DNA of 64,000 nucleotides from Ovis canadensis (taxonomy: Eukaryota; Chordata; Mammalia; Artiodactyla; Bovidae): NCBI RefSeq assembly GCF_042477335.2, contig NC_091247.1, forward strand, positions 226,324,001-226,388,000, in the 5' to 3' direction. Below are positions 17,871-30,830 of the stretch, piece by piece. Within the stretch, counting starts at the first letter, position 1; every line of letters begins with the position of its first letter. Under the pieces are notes generated by a model. The model did not search any database. It had not been told where the DNA came from and worked only from the letters and a program-made list of their open reading frames with translations. Made by a program: the position numbers and the translations under genes.

Positions 17871-18075
17871 CCTCTACTCGAAGGAATGGGACTCTGGTCT
17901 GGAAAGGGCACAGGGTGGCTACTCCCTGAGCCTCAGGTAATGTTACCTGCTGTCCAGGACAGGGATCTAAAGATCATCGCCCACGCCTCCCCCACCCTGG
18001 GATTCATCAGCATTCCTCTTCCTTGCCCCCACACCCTTAGGACTTCCCCTGACTCCTCCAACCCCTGGATCTCTT

Positions 18076-18253
18076 TTAAAAATAATAATAAAAATATATG
18101 TATTTGTTTGTCCGTGTAGCATCTTAGTTGCGGTACTCGGAATCTTCGATTTTTTGTTGCAGGGTATGGGGTCTAGTTCCCTGACCAGGGATCGGTCCTA
18201 GGACCCTGTATCGGGAGCTCAGAGTCTTAGCCACTGGACTACCAGGCAGTCCC
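18076..18253 (-). repeat. CHR-type SINE
   Basis: An antisense copy containing 'ctagttccctgaccaggg' and 'cttagccactggactacc'. Confidence 0.85.
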
Positions 18254-18259
18254 TTGCTG

Positions 18260-20630
18260 TCTCTTTTTATAAGGGTTGATACTGATCGGTCAGGCCTTCC
18301 TGAGGCTCAGACCTGCACTCTCCTTTCTCTTTTTAACATTAAAAGGGGAACAAGTACACTTCAATAAGTTACTGTATTCTTCTCCCAGCTGTGGGCGATC
18401 TCATCCTTTAAAAGTGGGTGAAGGTCACCACCTGAGCTACAGAACGGTCTGACCTCTGGCTGGACCACAAGCCTCCAGATGGACTTAGGTGATGGAGGCG
18501 GCTGGCACAAGCTGTTGGAAGTGGAAAGGGGCTGCCAGGCTGCAGGGCACCGTGGGCACCAGGAGTCCTTGCCAGGTCTGCACCCAATGGGGAGCACTGT
18601 GACTGGGTGGCTGTTGTTTCACAGAGCAGACTTCATTTCTACAAGCTTTGAAAACTGGCGATGCGGTTTTGTGGGGGGCAAGCCAAGGGAGGAGGAGGAT
18701 GTTGAAATGGCCCATGGACGGGGGCTGGGCAGTGCTGGGTGGGAAGGCCAGGCTTTCTGACATAAACTGGCACAAGAGTCAGAGGCGTCAAATCTGCCTC
18801 CTTCACTGCCCATATTCTTAAAATAGGAGAAGATGGGCTGCTTGACTGGCGGCATGAAGGACCATGTCGGGGCAGGGAGAGCAGAGTGGTGAAGGCTGTG
18901 GAAGGCTGTGAACACACAGCGCCGGTAAGTCACATGGTCCAGGCCACTGGCAAAAGGAGAGGAGGAGGCAGGGAAGCTTGCCGGGCCACGGGCAGAACCT
19001 GTTCCCCATCCACCCTCAGGCCTGCCTCCATCTTGACCGTTGCATCTGGTCCCTGGGGTTGCACCGGGATCTTCCAAGAGCATTTCACCCAGGACCCAAG
19101 ACCCAGATGTAAGAAGCAGCTCCCCGCCTACATGGGTTCTGAAGTGGACTCTGTCACTGGGGCTTAAGACAAGTAATTGCCTCTCTCTGCCTCTCTCTTC
19201 CCACCTGTGAATTGGGGAAATCATTGCATCATAGCCTCCAACCTTTTCCAGAAGGAGAGCGTCACTTCACGCACATGCACATCTGGAGAGTCACCTGACC
19301 TCTCAGTCACCTGAGTCAACTGACCTGTTAGCATCCAGTGCTGGAGAAAATCCCGAACCACCGAGAGCTGCCCTGAATTCAGCAACACTTGGGAAAGGTG
19401 AGCAGAGTATCAGCTGTACTGATACTCTGTACAGCACTTTCCAGACAAGTACTAGGAAATGCTTGTCCCTGTGTGTGCAAAGTCATCTATTTACCTCCAA
19501 ACCAGGCTCACATGGTGTGGAGCCAGGCCCAGGGCCTCCGCCAGTTCCCTTCTGCCCAACACGGAGGCTGGACACAGTAGGTCCTGACTAAGTCCAGAGG
19601 CAATGCGGCTGAGTCCAGCTCCAAGGGAGGTGGGTGTTAGGATCAGAGAGTCCATTCAAGTCCCACTTGAAGAAATCTAGGACAATGATTTCCATGGAGC
19701 ATTTGTCAGAAGACTTCAGGCCATCAGCGTGGAGGCTTTGCCTGTGAGATATTGGGAGTTGGAGCTCTTCTGGACAGATGGGACTTGAGAGGCTGGCAGG
19801 GCTGTCCCAGGTCCCGCTCTCAGTGTGTTTAGGGCAGAGAGACCGACAGAGACCCAGCAGAGGTCCACAGAGGATGGAGAGGGGCTGGGATGGTGCCCCA
19901 GGCCTCCTTCAGGACGCAGCGTCCAACAGGAGACCAAGGATGGAGGTGCCCCTTTCCAGGGCCAGGCGCAGAGCCCTTCCTCGCAGCCCCCTCTGATGTC
20001 ATGAAGCGGGGTTAATTATCCCCTTTTCACAGATGAAGGGACTGGAGCCCAGAGACAGTAAGGGACTTGCCTGAGTCACACAGCGGGTTAGGGTCCTGCC
20101 AGGTTGCTGGGCCTCCAGACCCTCCTGCTCCCGAAATGCTGCCTCAATTCTGCCACGGAAGAGGGGTCAACTCCACAACGTCACCAAGGCCTGGCCCTGA
20201 AAAGGGGAGCATGCAGCCCTGGGGCTGACCTGCTAACCGGACGCCTCAATGTAGCGAGGTGCCCACGGGGGGCCTGGGACTGTCCAGGTTAGTGGATTTC
20301 CACTGGAAGGCCCTGGGATGGGGAGGACTTCTGAGTGAGGTGACTCAGAGCTTCAGCCTTCGCTCCCAGCCCACTCCTCGGGCGCCAGGTGCAGGGCGCT
20401 TACCTGACTTCCATGCCCCAGCCCCAGCCCTGGGGAGAGGCCAGGGGCCTCTACTTGCCCCTGCCCCCACCCACGATGGGACAAAGGTGCCCCTCAGCCT
20501 GGGACAGCCCCTAAGATGACCACTGGAGCTCTGAGGGGACGGGAACCGTGCGTCTTACAGATCTAAACACCAAGCCGGTCTTGCTTCCTTTTCTCATCTC
20601 TTTAGTCCACCTCCATCCACAAAGGACTTA
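18260..20630. other. Intergenic DNA, no gene recognised
   Basis: No coding similarity was recognised. An antisense MIR core (ttttcacagatgaaggg) lies around 20005-20100. The rest looks unique. Confidence 0.5.
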
Positions 20631-20632
20631 TG

Positions 20633-20752
20633 GAGGACTTCCCTGGAGGTCCAGTGTTTAGGACCCTGCACTCTCACTGCTGAGGGCCCAGGTTCAATCC
20701 CTGGCCTGGGAACTAAGATCCGGCAAAGCCACACAGCGAGGCAAAAACAGAA
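20633..20752 (+). repeat. CHR-type SINE
   Basis: A sense copy: ggacttccctggaggtcc head and GGTTCAATCCCTGGCC B box. Confidence 0.8.
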
Positions 20753-20759
20753 CAGAGGT

Positions 20760-21930
20760 GTGAACACTGAGCCCACAGCCAGTGCCCTTTTCCCTACAAG
20801 CTGCTCTTCCCTCTCTGTGCTCGTCACCCCTGAAAGGGGACCAATCAGGGAAGGCTGCTGGGAGGAGGGGTTTGGGCAGAGCCTGGAAGGGAGGAGGAGC
20901 GGGGAGGGAGGGAGGGAGGCAGGGAGATTCAAGCAGGGCATTCTAGAGCAAAAACACATGGGCAGGAGAGCATGGGGTGTGCCTGGGACTCGATGAGGGG
21001 CTCTTAGAATGGACCGGAAGGAAGAGATTCCAGATGAGGCTGGTGAGGCAGATGGGGCTCTAGTGGGTGGGCAAGGCTGGGCAGGGGTCCGGGCAGGAAG
21101 TACCCTGTTAGCAGCTGGGCCCAGGCTGTGTGGGAACAGATGAAAGTTGGGCCTCCCTCCCCCCACCGGCGTACCCCTCTGGGATCCAAGGGCCCAAGCC
21201 TCCAGGAAGGGAAGCAGGGTGGTGTCTGGGCAGCTGGGCCTGGCATCCTCGGCCTCCCCATGGCTCCAGCCTCCCTTGTAGGGGTGGGGGCACTGGGGGG
21301 CGGGACACTGGGCCCAGCAGGGCTGAAGAGCGTCCCCTGCCCCCTGTGAGCTTATCTCTGCCCCTGTGAGACAGGAAGAGCCATGCTTCCTCCGACTGGC
21401 AAGCGTTTTGCAAAAGATGGACGTATATGAAAGATGGTGACTGGGCTGGGGCCTCCGCCACCGCCGCCCCTCCCGGTGGTTGTGGAGCTGGGCTTAGGAG
21501 GCCTTCGGGGTGCGGGAGGAAGAAGGGCCAGGACAGAGTTCTGCAGACTCACCGGCCACCAAGGCCAAGGGCGGCCTGCTGGTGAGGAGAAGGGTGGCTG
21601 TGGCCGGACCACCTTTGTGGGCTGGGGCAACGTGGCAGGGGGCGGGGCGGGCAGTGCCCACTGAGGGGCAGCACAGACCACTGAGAAAGGCACCCCCTCC
21701 CCGAAAGCGGGTGCCTGAAAACCCCTGTCCTTGTGGCTGCCCGGTGCCCGGTCCCAGGCAGCCAGGTCCCCAGCCAGCTCCCGATGAATAGGCTGCCGGG
21801 TGGGGTGGCTGGGAACACGCGCACGTTTCCCACTTCCCGAGAGGTGCGCTCTTCTCCTGGCCCCGGGTCATCACCCAGGTCCTCTCCCCGCCTGTCTCCC
21901 TGCAGGTGGCGGCCCTCGCTCAGCCCACCC
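20760..21930. other. GC-rich intergenic DNA, no gene recognised
   Basis: Several open frames run across this GC-rich block on both strands, but none shows a recognisable protein. They look like composition effects. Confidence 0.45.
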
Positions 21931-21935
21931 CCCAT

Positions 21936-22067
21936 CTCTCTCTTTTTATTTTTGGCTGGGCCACATGGCTTGTGGGATCTTCATTCCCCGGCCAGGATTT
22001 GAATCTGCGCCCCCTGCAGTGGAGGCCGATTGTCTTAACCCCTTGACGACAGGAAAATCCCCACCCC
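21936..22067 (-). repeat. CHR-type SINE
   Basis: A diverged antisense copy with 'ggctgggccacatggctt' and 'ccggccaggatttgaatc'. Confidence 0.7.
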
Positions 22068-22939
22068 ATCTCTTTTGGAGATGCTCCCCCAGCCTTGAAT
22101 TTTCCATCCCCTAGAACAATCTCCCCCACCTCTCCACTCCCTCTCATCCTCTCGCAGGGCTGGAAACCGAGCATGGAGCATCGCTGGGCCTCCCCTCCCA
22201 CCCCCACCCCGCGCCGGCTCCCTGGATTCCCTCAGCATCTCACCTCTTCCCTCCTCCCCAGTGACACGCTTCATTGTCTCTCACCCCATCACCTGCAGCT
22301 GCCTCCCACAGTCTCCAGCGTGGCAAACCTCCCCTGGACCCCTCGCCGACCTGTTCACTCAGGTGTCAGCCCAACCCTTCCAAGACAGAGCACCCCCATG
22401 TGCCTCCGGATCCTGCTGCAATGGCCGAACCCCAGCCCCACCCCACCCCTCTCCTGGCAGGCAGGTCTTGCTGCTGTCTCCATAAAGAGCCTTACGGAGA
22501 AGGCGCTGGCTGGAGCCTGGGGCCGCACGTCTGAGCTGGGTCCTGGCTCACACCTCCCAGGCTGGGCCACCGCAGGCAGGTCACTGCCCCTCTCTGAGCC
22601 TGTTTGGGGTTGATGACGCCTAACTGCCTCACTGCTGGCTGACAACGGGCCTTCAGAATGATCAGAAGGAAAACGCACGTACACGCAGAGAGAACAACTC
22701 ACACCATAGAGGGAAAGACTTCAAAAGATGCACCACATCCGAAAAGGGGGCCCAAGAAAGACCTGAACTCGTCCAGAGGCAAACACCAGCAGCATCAGTG
22801 AGTCTCCGGCTTGAGAGAGGAGCAGGGGTACGCGAAGCCGCAAAGGCGCACCCGAGGGGAAGAGGGGCCGGCAGCATACCTCACTGCGCATCGGGCTCCC
22901 CCTCCTGGGTCTTGCTCTTTTCCCTTTTTTCCTTTTTCA

Positions 22940-23166
22940 CGCTGGGTCGGTTGCTGCCCACAGGCTTTCTCCAGTCGCAGTGAGCGGAGGCTTCTCTCGT
23001 TGCCGAGCTCTTTGGATCAAGGGCTCAGTAGTCATAACATTCGGGCTCTAGAGCACGCAGGCTTCAGTAGCTGTGGTTCAAGCTTAGTCGCTCTGGCATA
23101 TGGAGTCTTCCCGGACCAGGGATAGAAGCCATTTCCTCTTGACTACTGGACCACCAGGGAAATCCG
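22940..23166 (-). repeat. CHR-type SINE, longer form
   Basis: An antisense copy with the extended body ('ggctctagagcacgcaggc') ending in 'ggaccaccagggaaatcc'. Confidence 0.8.
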
Positions 23167-23207
23167 AGTGATTTTTTTTTTTTTATTTGAAGGAGAATTA
23201 TACAGAG

Positions 23208-23340
23208 TATAGAGAAGGAAATGGCAACCCACTGCAGTACTCTTGCCTGGAAAATCCCATGGATGGAGGAGCCTGGCAGGCTACAGTCCATGGGGTCGCG
23301 AAGAGTCAGACACGACTGAGCGACTTCACTTTCACTTTAC
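23208..23340 (+). repeat. Bov-A2/Bov-tA SINE
   Basis: It starts 'gagaaggaaatggcaaccc' and ends 'gagcgacttcactttcac'. It is little diverged, so young. Confidence 0.85.
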
Positions 23341-23745
23341 ACAGAAAATAAACACATGAGAGTATAAGGGTAAACTATCTCTGGGGAAAGCCACAAGGAA
23401 CGACAATGCTGATGCCCCTGGGGAGCAGAGACGGAGGGATTTATCAGGGGAGACACAGGTTCCTGCTGTCCCCTTTCATCCTGTGTATGCATTAATCCTC
23501 TTTAAAGAATTAGGACATAGGAGAATGGCCCCCTTTCCCTAGAAGTATGGGTTACCTGAGATTCGCACAGATCTGCGGAGAGAATGGAGAGACTGATAAG
23601 CACACCCCAAAGCGCTTTAGGGACTGTTGGGCCAGTCCAGCCTGGCTGGCTTTGCGATGATTCACGCTGCCTGGATTCCAGCTCTGCCCCAAGTGCTTCT
23701 TGGCTGGTGACCTTGGGAAACTTAGCTGATCCGTATCTCCTCTCT

Positions 23746-23955
23746 CACTGTTGTTGTTCGCTTGATCACTTGTCTCCGGCTGTGACCCCACGGACTATAG
23801 CACGCCGGGCTTCCCTGTCCTTCACCATCTCCGCGAGTTTGCTCAGACTCATGTCCATCGAGTCGGTGATGCCACCCAACCATCTCCTCCTCTGTCGCCC
23901 CCTTCTCCTCCTACCCTGAGTCTTTTCCAGCAGGGGCTTTTCCAATGAGTCGCCT
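23746..23955 (-). repeat. BovB LINE 3' fragment
   Basis: The antisense 3' end of BovB: 'catcgagtcggtgatgcc' and 'catctcctcctctgtcg'. Confidence 0.75.
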
Positions 23956-23959
23956 AAAC

Positions 23960-25195
23960 CCCCGCCAATGCTGTCGGACCACGGTGGGGGCTGAAGGAGT
24001 CAGAGCGGGGGCCGGGTGTCATGCCTCACATGTGGTCAGCACATAATCCACCGTTGCCGTCGTGTTATTATTTTAATCATGTGACACGAGCCGCATGCTG
24101 TCAGGGACCGTGAGCCCTTGAGGAAGGGGCCACGCCGCCACCGGTGCCTGGAGGAAGTGGGGCTCAGAGAAGGTGGACAGGATGCCTGATCGGCCGCCTG
24201 GATGGATCATGTTCACAGGAAGAGGAGGGAGGTTAGGATTCCCGGGGCAGTGAAGCTGCCCTGCAGGTGCTGGGCACAGCAGGTACCAGTCTGGATGCCA
24301 GCTGGGCCTCAACCCCTCCTCCCCACCTAGGCAGAGCTAGGTGGTCCCCACTTTGCTGATCCCACGTCGGGCACCACATCCAGAGCCGAACCCCTCCTTC
24401 CTGGTGCTGAGCCCAGCCTGACGGGGAGCCCGCCCACCTCCTCCAGGGAGTAGTTCCAGCAACTGCAGGGGCTCACTGACGCTGTCCCAGGCCAGGTGTC
24501 AGCCCACGGAAATGCGGCTGGCTCACCACCAATTCTGGAGGAGTCCCCTTAGGAGTGTGGGAAGAGGGCAACCTGGCATCAAGACACAGCCCTTGCTTGC
24601 CCTGCCCGACCCCGGCCCTCCCACCCCTAATGGACAGAGGGCCCGGCATGCACGTTTGGCCCATATAGACAGACAGATGGGGGCCCCCTAATAGAAGCCA
24701 CATGGAAGGTGAGAAAAGGGGGGCCCCAAAAAATCCTCTGCAGCAAGTCCTCTGAGCGGACCTGGCACCCAGGCCTGAGTGGCAGCAGGCAGCCCTGGAA
24801 AGGATGGGGCAGGGGGATTAAAGGAATGTATCTCTTAATGCCTTAAAGGAATGTATCCTTTGCAGAAGGCAGCTTGGCCGTGGGGGCCGGGGGCACAGGG
24901 AGCCTGCTCAGGTTCTCATCAACCAACATGGTCCCATGGGGGTGTGAGAGCAGTGGGCACACTGCAGGGGCGCCCCCGAGGGAGCCACTGGCCAGACAGA
25001 TGCTGCAGGAAGCCTTGGAAAAGACGCGGCCACCGCTGACCTGTGAGCTGGCCCCGAGCGGCGGGAGGCTCCCAGCCCCTCTCCTGTCCTTACCATGTGC
25101 CTTCCACTTGCCCTCCCAGCTCTCAAAAGCTGCTTTTAATTTTTCTGTGCTTTCACTGAGATATAGTTACTTTTCAATGCCACATAAACGATAGG
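23960..25195. other. Intergenic DNA, no gene recognised
   Basis: No gene or confident repeat was recognised. A weak MIR-like piece lies near 24160. Confidence 0.45.
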
Positions 25196-25199
25196 CGTG

Positions 25200-26200
25200 C
25201 AGTGGGGCGATTCGCAAGTTTTCGAGGTTAGCGAGTGAGCTCAGGCATGATACTCCTCTTACACTTATTGTGAAATATTGGCTCTGCTCGCTGTGCCCTA
25301 CAATGCATCCTTCTGGCTCACTCTTATGCGCAGCAGCTTGCGCCTCTTAGCCCCCACCCCATCCTGCCCCTCCCCCTCCCCTTCTCCCCGTCGGTAACCG
25401 CCAGTTTGCTCTCTATATCTGCGTCTGCTTATTCGTTGCGACATTCCTTAGCTTGTTGTAGTTTTTAGACTCCACATATAAGTGATATCATCCAGCATGT
25501 GTCTTTCCCTGGGTGACTTATTTCACTTTGCATAATGCCCTCCAAGTCCATCCATGTGACTACAAATGGCAAAATTCCGTTCCTTTTCATGGCTGAGAAA
25601 TATACGCCCCACGTCTTCTTTACCCGTTCATCTGTTGATGGACACTTCAGTTGCTTCCGAATCTAGGCACTTATAAATAATGCTGCTATGAACATTGGGG
25701 TGTATGTATCTTTTCCTATTAGAGTTTTTGGGTTGAGGGGATACATATCAAAGAATGGAATTATTGGGTCATATGGTAGTTTCTTTTGGCGTGTGAAACC
25801 TCCATCCTGTTTATCATAGTGGCTGCACCAATATACCCTCTCACCAACAGTGTTCAAGGGTTCCCTTTTCTTCACATCCTCGCCATTTGTTATTTGCGTG
25901 CTGTTGTTGCTGTTGTTTTTTTGATGATGATCTTTCTGCCATGTGTAAAGTGGTATCTCAGTGTGGTTTTGCTTAGCATTTCTCTGATGATTAACACCCT
26001 TGAGCATCTTTCCACGCGCCTGTTGGCCCTCTATATATCTTCTTTGGAAAAATGTCTGTTCAGGTCTCCTGCCCGTTTGAGAATTTGTTTTGATATTGAA
26101 TTGGATGAGCTGTTTATATATGTTGGATATTAGACTTATCAGTTATATTATTTGCAAATATTTTCTCCCATTCAGTAGGTTGTCTTTTTGTTTTGTTGAT
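25200..26200 (-). mobile_element. L1 LINE 3' part, decayed
   Basis: The reverse complement follows the L1 ORF2 end and 3' UTR: blocks such as 'ccatccatgtgactacaaa', 'ataaataatgctgctatg' and 'ttgggtcatatggtag'. No long intact frame remains. Confidence 0.8.
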
Positions 26201-26209
26201 GGCTGGGAC

Positions 26210-26729
26210 TGGTGCAGTAGGCAGCAGGGACGATGATGATGGTGGGGCTGGAATTAAGATGGCCATGGCAGAAGACACTCCTGAGGGAGAAGGCGCAGGG
26301 CCCATGGCTGGAGAGACTGGAGGTGAAAGAGGGGGAGCAGTCCGGAACACCCAGGTTTCTGCTCTGGGTGCCCAGGGGAACAGCAGTACATGGACTGAGC
26401 TAGGGATCTGGGGGACAGAGCGGGTTTGGGGGCAGGTGGTGAATTCAGCTCCAGGATCTGAGGTCTGGAAAACATCTAGGTTAGGCCCCCCAACTCCAGC
26501 TGAGGCAGGTGAGACCCAGAGAGTGACATGCCCCAGCCCCCACACAGCAAGGCGCTGGCTGTGGCAGGGATGTCGTGCCTCACTTCCTCACTATTGTTTA
26601 AACTGTCTCAGGACCAGATGAGAGCCTGGCTTCTCTAAGTGGAGCCCGGCTCCCCTAAACTGCCCCCAGACGCAGCTCTATCAGGGCACGCGGCTGGTTC
26701 ACAGACGCATCTAGGTGACAGCACGTGAG
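26210..26729. other. Intergenic DNA, no gene recognised
   Basis: Open frames of about 140 codons occur on both strands here, without recognisable protein content. Confidence 0.45.
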
Positions 26730-26847
26730 GTCTGTGGCACCAGCCTCTCCCCTTCGGTCTCCCGTCTAAGTACTAACCAGGCCTGACCCTGCTTAGCTTC
26801 CAAGATCAGACACGATCAAGCGCCCTCAGGCTGGTGTGGCTGTAGAC
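26730..26847 (-). pseudogene. 5S rRNA pseudogene
   Basis: The reverse complement begins GTCTACAGCCACACCAGCC (5S starts GTCTACGGCCATACCACCC) and continues TGATCTTGGAAGCTAAGCAG, then GGCCTGGTTAGTACTTAGAC and GGGAGACCG. These are the 5S box A and box C regions. The last 30 or so bases are diverged. Mismatches across its length and the lack of other copies nearby mark it as a retro-copied or dispersed pseudogene, not a working gene. Confidence 0.88.
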
Positions 26848-27222
26848 TCCCCTTGGGTCTGTATTTGAAAATAGCCAGAAGAAGAGTTCCATCCAGACAC
26901 GTCTTGTGCATGAACAAATATCCTATTGTTTAACCCAGTGACGCCCTCTGTAGGCTCTCTGGGGTTGGACTCTGAATTTCTTGGTCTTTTTTTGTCCTTC
27001 TGTCTGGCTTGGGAACTGAGCTGCTTTGGGAAGCCTGCATTAGCAGCATCCTTGATTTAGAGACAGTGGGCTGAGTGTTCACACTGTCTGTCCTGAACTA
27101 ACTTAGCTGGCCTGGTGCCAAATAACCGAAGGCTGTCTCTAGAATGGGCCCCAGCTGAGTCAGTCAGAGGCCCCAGCTGATTGAATCCAATGACATCAAA
27201 CAAAGCCCAGGACCACCCACAA

Positions 27223-27224
<2 letters not shown>

Positions 27225-27279
<55 letters not shown>

Positions 27280-27280
27280 C
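27225..27280. repeat. (CA)n microsatellite
   Basis: A CA run of about 24 units followed by an interrupted cgcacacacagg end. Confidence 0.95.
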
Positions 27281-27858
27281 AGGCATAGCTGTGCTGGGCC
27301 CTGGAGAAGCTCTGTCCAAAAACCCCTAAGGACTCTGAGATCTAGGGACCTAGCCCATGCTCAAGTCCCCTTAACATTATCCCAGTGGTCATCCAGCCTT
27401 GCTTGAACACCTCTGCTGATGGGGATCTTCCTGGTTGGTAAAGGAAGCTTCTTTCCCAGGAGGAAGATCTATAGGCACCCACCTCCCCAGAATAGAGCCA
27501 CTCCCTCCACCTGGGGACAAGCTTGCACAGTCAGGTACCTGGTGTCTCAGTCCCTGTCTGGGTGGGTCTCCTGAACCTGTTCCAGGTGGTCAGTGCCCCT
27601 CCAAGATGCAGGACCCAGCACAGAAATTCCTACTCCTGGGACAGCCACAAGGCTGACTTTCACCTTCTTCATTACAGACACTCTGCTTCTTTTAATGTGG
27701 CTCAGGGTCTCATTAGCCTTTTGGCAGACCTTATCATATTGATATTTCACAGGCAGTTTCCAGTCATTTAAATGCCAGATCCTTGTCAGAAAGGCTGCTC
27801 TCTACCATGCCTCTTTCATCTTCTACTTGGGCAGCTTTTCCCCCCTTAAAGTCTAGAA

Positions 27859-28055
27859 CTCCTTCCCTAGTGGCTCAGATGGTAAAGAAACTGCCTGCAA
27901 TGCAGGAGAGCCAGATTCAATCCCTGGGTCAGAAAGATCCCCTGAAGAAGGGAATGGCTACCTACTCCAGTATTCTTACCTGGAGAGAGGACCCTGGTGG
28001 GCTACAGTCCATAGCGTTGCAAAGAGTTGGACACGACCGAGTGACTAACACACAC
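27859..28055 (+). repeat. Bov-tA SINE
   Basis: A sense copy: 'cccttagtggctcag'-like head, 'ttcaatccctgggtcag', and a 'ggacacgaccgagtgac' end. Confidence 0.85.
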
Positions 28056-28084
28056 AAAGTCAAGGACATTACGGTCCAACAAAA

Positions 28085-28455
28085 ATGTAATACAAGCTTG
28101 CTATGTTACTTCTAATTTTCTGGCCACATTGAAAAAGTAAAAAGAAAGAGGAAAGATTATTTTAATAATGTATTTTATCTACCACAATATATCTAAAATA
28201 TGATCACTTCAACTTGCAATCAATATAAACAAATATTCTTAAGAGATTTTATTCTTTCTTTCCCTAAGCTTTCGAAACCTTTTTCTATTAAAAAAAACCA
28301 ACTCAATTAGGATATTAAATTTTCAGCAAAATACAATCCTACCAAAGCAATAAAGTGGTGCTTAATGAGGAAATAGTTTCCACTGCCTTGCACTAGCTGT
28401 ATTTTAAGTGCTCAGAAGCACAAGTGGCTGGTGGCAATCACATAACAGAACGCAG
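28085..28455. repeat. Old interspersed repeat, possibly a MER-class DNA transposon
   Basis: An AT-rich block with 'ttctggccacattgaaaaag', 'caatcaatataaac' and a 'caagtggctggtggcaatc' end. A related piece lies at 47170-47280. Family name not recalled with certainty. Confidence 0.45.
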
Positions 28456-28459
28456 GTCT

Positions 28460-29500
28460 AGAATTCAAAGTAGCAATTGACGTCTCCCAGCACGCACTGC
28501 CTCCCACACCCCTGGTGTCTCTGAGAGGCGTGAGCAGGTGGCTGCCCCCAGGGAGCCCACCATCCACGGAGGAAAACACACGCAGGAGTGATGGGCTGGA
28601 GGAGGGTCGAGGTGGGCTGGGCGGGTGGGCAGCTAGGGCAGCCAGTGTGGGTTCAGAAGGGTGGGTGTCATAGGCCAGCAGTCCTGGGGCTTAGAGGCTG
28701 AGTGAGGATTCCCCTAGCAAGGAAAGGGGGTGGACACAGAAGGAAGAATAGGAGCAAAGGCCCTGGGGCAGGGAGGAGAAGGGAGGGTGAGACTCCAGTG
28801 CAGCCCGTGGAGCAGGAGAGGAACGGGGCCGCTGCAGGCCTGGAGAGCAGGTTGAGTGTCTGTGTATCTAGGCTTCAGGAATTGGATCCTGCAAACAGCG
28901 GGTGTGGCTGCCTGGGGTCCCCCAGAGGCAGTCACCCTGAGGCCGGTTTCAGGCACAAAGGAGGAGGCTGTGCCGATAGCTCCTGCCCCCACCCCCAGTG
29001 TCTCTGGGTAACAGGGCAGGCCCGCCCTGTCTCAGGGCTGTTTCTAGGGACAGAGTCCTGCCAGAAACTCCATCCCAGCACATCTTGTGTTACCCGAGGC
29101 TCTTCACATGGGGGCAGCTATCTGCATCCTGGTGTCTCAGATGACTGCGTCCTCCACCTCTATGCCCTGCCAACTGGGGCAGTCCAGGTGCTTCTGGTTC
29201 CACTCAGCTGCCTTTTCTTCCAGAAAGTGGGCCGGCTGTTCCAAAGGCCCACCTGGGAAGGCCTTCCTCCCTCCAACGTCCACAGCCATCGTGACCAGCA
29301 TTCAGAGTTACTTGGTGTCTGCAGCCGGGACGCCTCCTTGTTGGATGTTCTAGAAGCAGGCGTGTCTTCTCAAGGCTGGCCTTGCCCCCCTCCTCTCTCT
29401 GCAGCTCTCCTCGAAGTTTCTTCAAGGGGAACCTGTTGCTAGGATAAAAACGCCCTCAGATCGCTTTAAATAGATATGAGGGCTTTTTAAAAGTAAAATT
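28460..29500. other. Intergenic DNA, no gene recognised
   Basis: A 246-codon open frame (28702-29442, plus) crosses this block, but its protein has no recognisable domain. A short antisense L2-like piece (gagcaaaggccctgggg) lies near 28750. Confidence 0.45.
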
Positions 29501-29504
29501 AAGT

Positions 29505-29695
29505 GTATCTGTGGGCCAACCTCCATTTAGAAACACACATTCCAGGTCACCATAGACTGTCCTTGGAAGGAAAGCCATGGTAAACCTGGATGGTGTACTG
29601 ACAAGCAGAGACACCACTTTGCCAGCAATGATCAGTACAGTCAAAGGTATGGTTTGCCTAGCAGTCATGTACAGACTGGTTTTCATTCTGTCTGC
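29505..29695 (+). repeat. BovB LINE fragment, diverged
   Basis: A strongly diverged piece of the C-terminal BovB ORF: 'ccttggaaggaaagccatgg' and 'tatggtttgcctagcagtc'. Confidence 0.65.
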
Positions 29696-30234
29696 CCTCT
29701 GAGGAGGATAAGAGGCATGTGGAAGCTTCCTGATGGGAGGGACTGGCTGTGGGGAAAATTGGGTCTTGTTCTGGTGGGCGGGGCCGTGCTCAGTAAACTT
29801 TAATCCAATTTTCTGCTGATGGGCAGGGCTGTGTCCCCTCTGCTGCCACGAGGGGTAATGGGGTAATAGCAGCCTCCTTCAGAAGGACTCACACCAGCAT
29901 GCAGTGGCTCCCAGGACCGCTGTAGCCAGTGCCCCTGACCCCGTAGCAGGCCACTGGTAACCCAAGCTTCCACCAGAGATCCAGGTCACTCATGGGTAAA
30001 CCTGCCTCAGTCTTGTGTGGGGTCACTGCTCCAGTCTCCTGGGTCCTGGTACACACCAGGTTTTGTCTGTGCCCTCCAAGAATCTGTTTCTTCCAGTCCT
30101 GTGGAAGTTCTCCATGCCTCTGCAGGAGACACTCAAACACTCAAAGGCAGGTCTGGCTCAGGCTCTTGCGGAGGTCACTGCTCCTTGCCCTGGGCCCTGG
30201 TGTGCACAAGGTTTTGCATCCTCTGAGCATCTCC

Positions 30235-30597
30235 GTGGTGTTGGAGAAGACTCTTGAGAGTCCCTTGGACTGCAAGGAAATCCAACCAGTCCTTCCTAAA
30301 GGAAATCAATCCTGAATATTCATTGGAAGGACTGATGCTGAAGCTGAAGCACCAATACTTTGGCCACCTGATGCGAAGAGCTGACTGATTGGAAAAGACC
30401 CTGATGCTGGGAAAGATTGAAGGCAGGAGGAGAAGGGGATGACAGAGGATGAGATGGTCGGATAGCATCACTGACTCAGCGGACATGAGTTTGAGCAGGC
30501 TCTGGAAGATGGGGAAGAACAGGGAAGCCTGGGGTGCTGCAGTCCATGAGGTTGCAAAGAATTGGAGATGACTTAGCAACTGAACAATAACAAGAGT
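30235..30597 (+). repeat. BovB LINE 3' fragment
   Basis: It runs from 'ttggagaagactcttgagag' through 'ctgatgctgggaaagattg' to the 3' end 'gacttagcaactgaacaa'. Confidence 0.85.
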
Positions 30598-30830
30598 AGA
30601 CTGTCCCAGTTTTTAAAGTTGGACTTCCAGCTGAGTGGGGTGCATCAGAAGCACCTGGGGTCCTTTCTCCAAGCCACGTGGCCCCAGTGTTCCTGCCACC
30701 TCTCAACACACAGTTTCTGAAATATCTGTCCCCTCCTCAATCTAGGCCCTGGCCCTGTCACCTGTGAGCTGATGGCTGGCACCAGGGCGAGCTCTGTAGT
30801 CACGCAGAGGAAGAAGTTTAGGGGCCAGCA

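Noticed and set aside
28702-29442. A 246-codon plus-strand open frame in the intergenic region
   Set aside because: No domain, no splice context and low-complexity composition; probably chance in GC-rich DNA.
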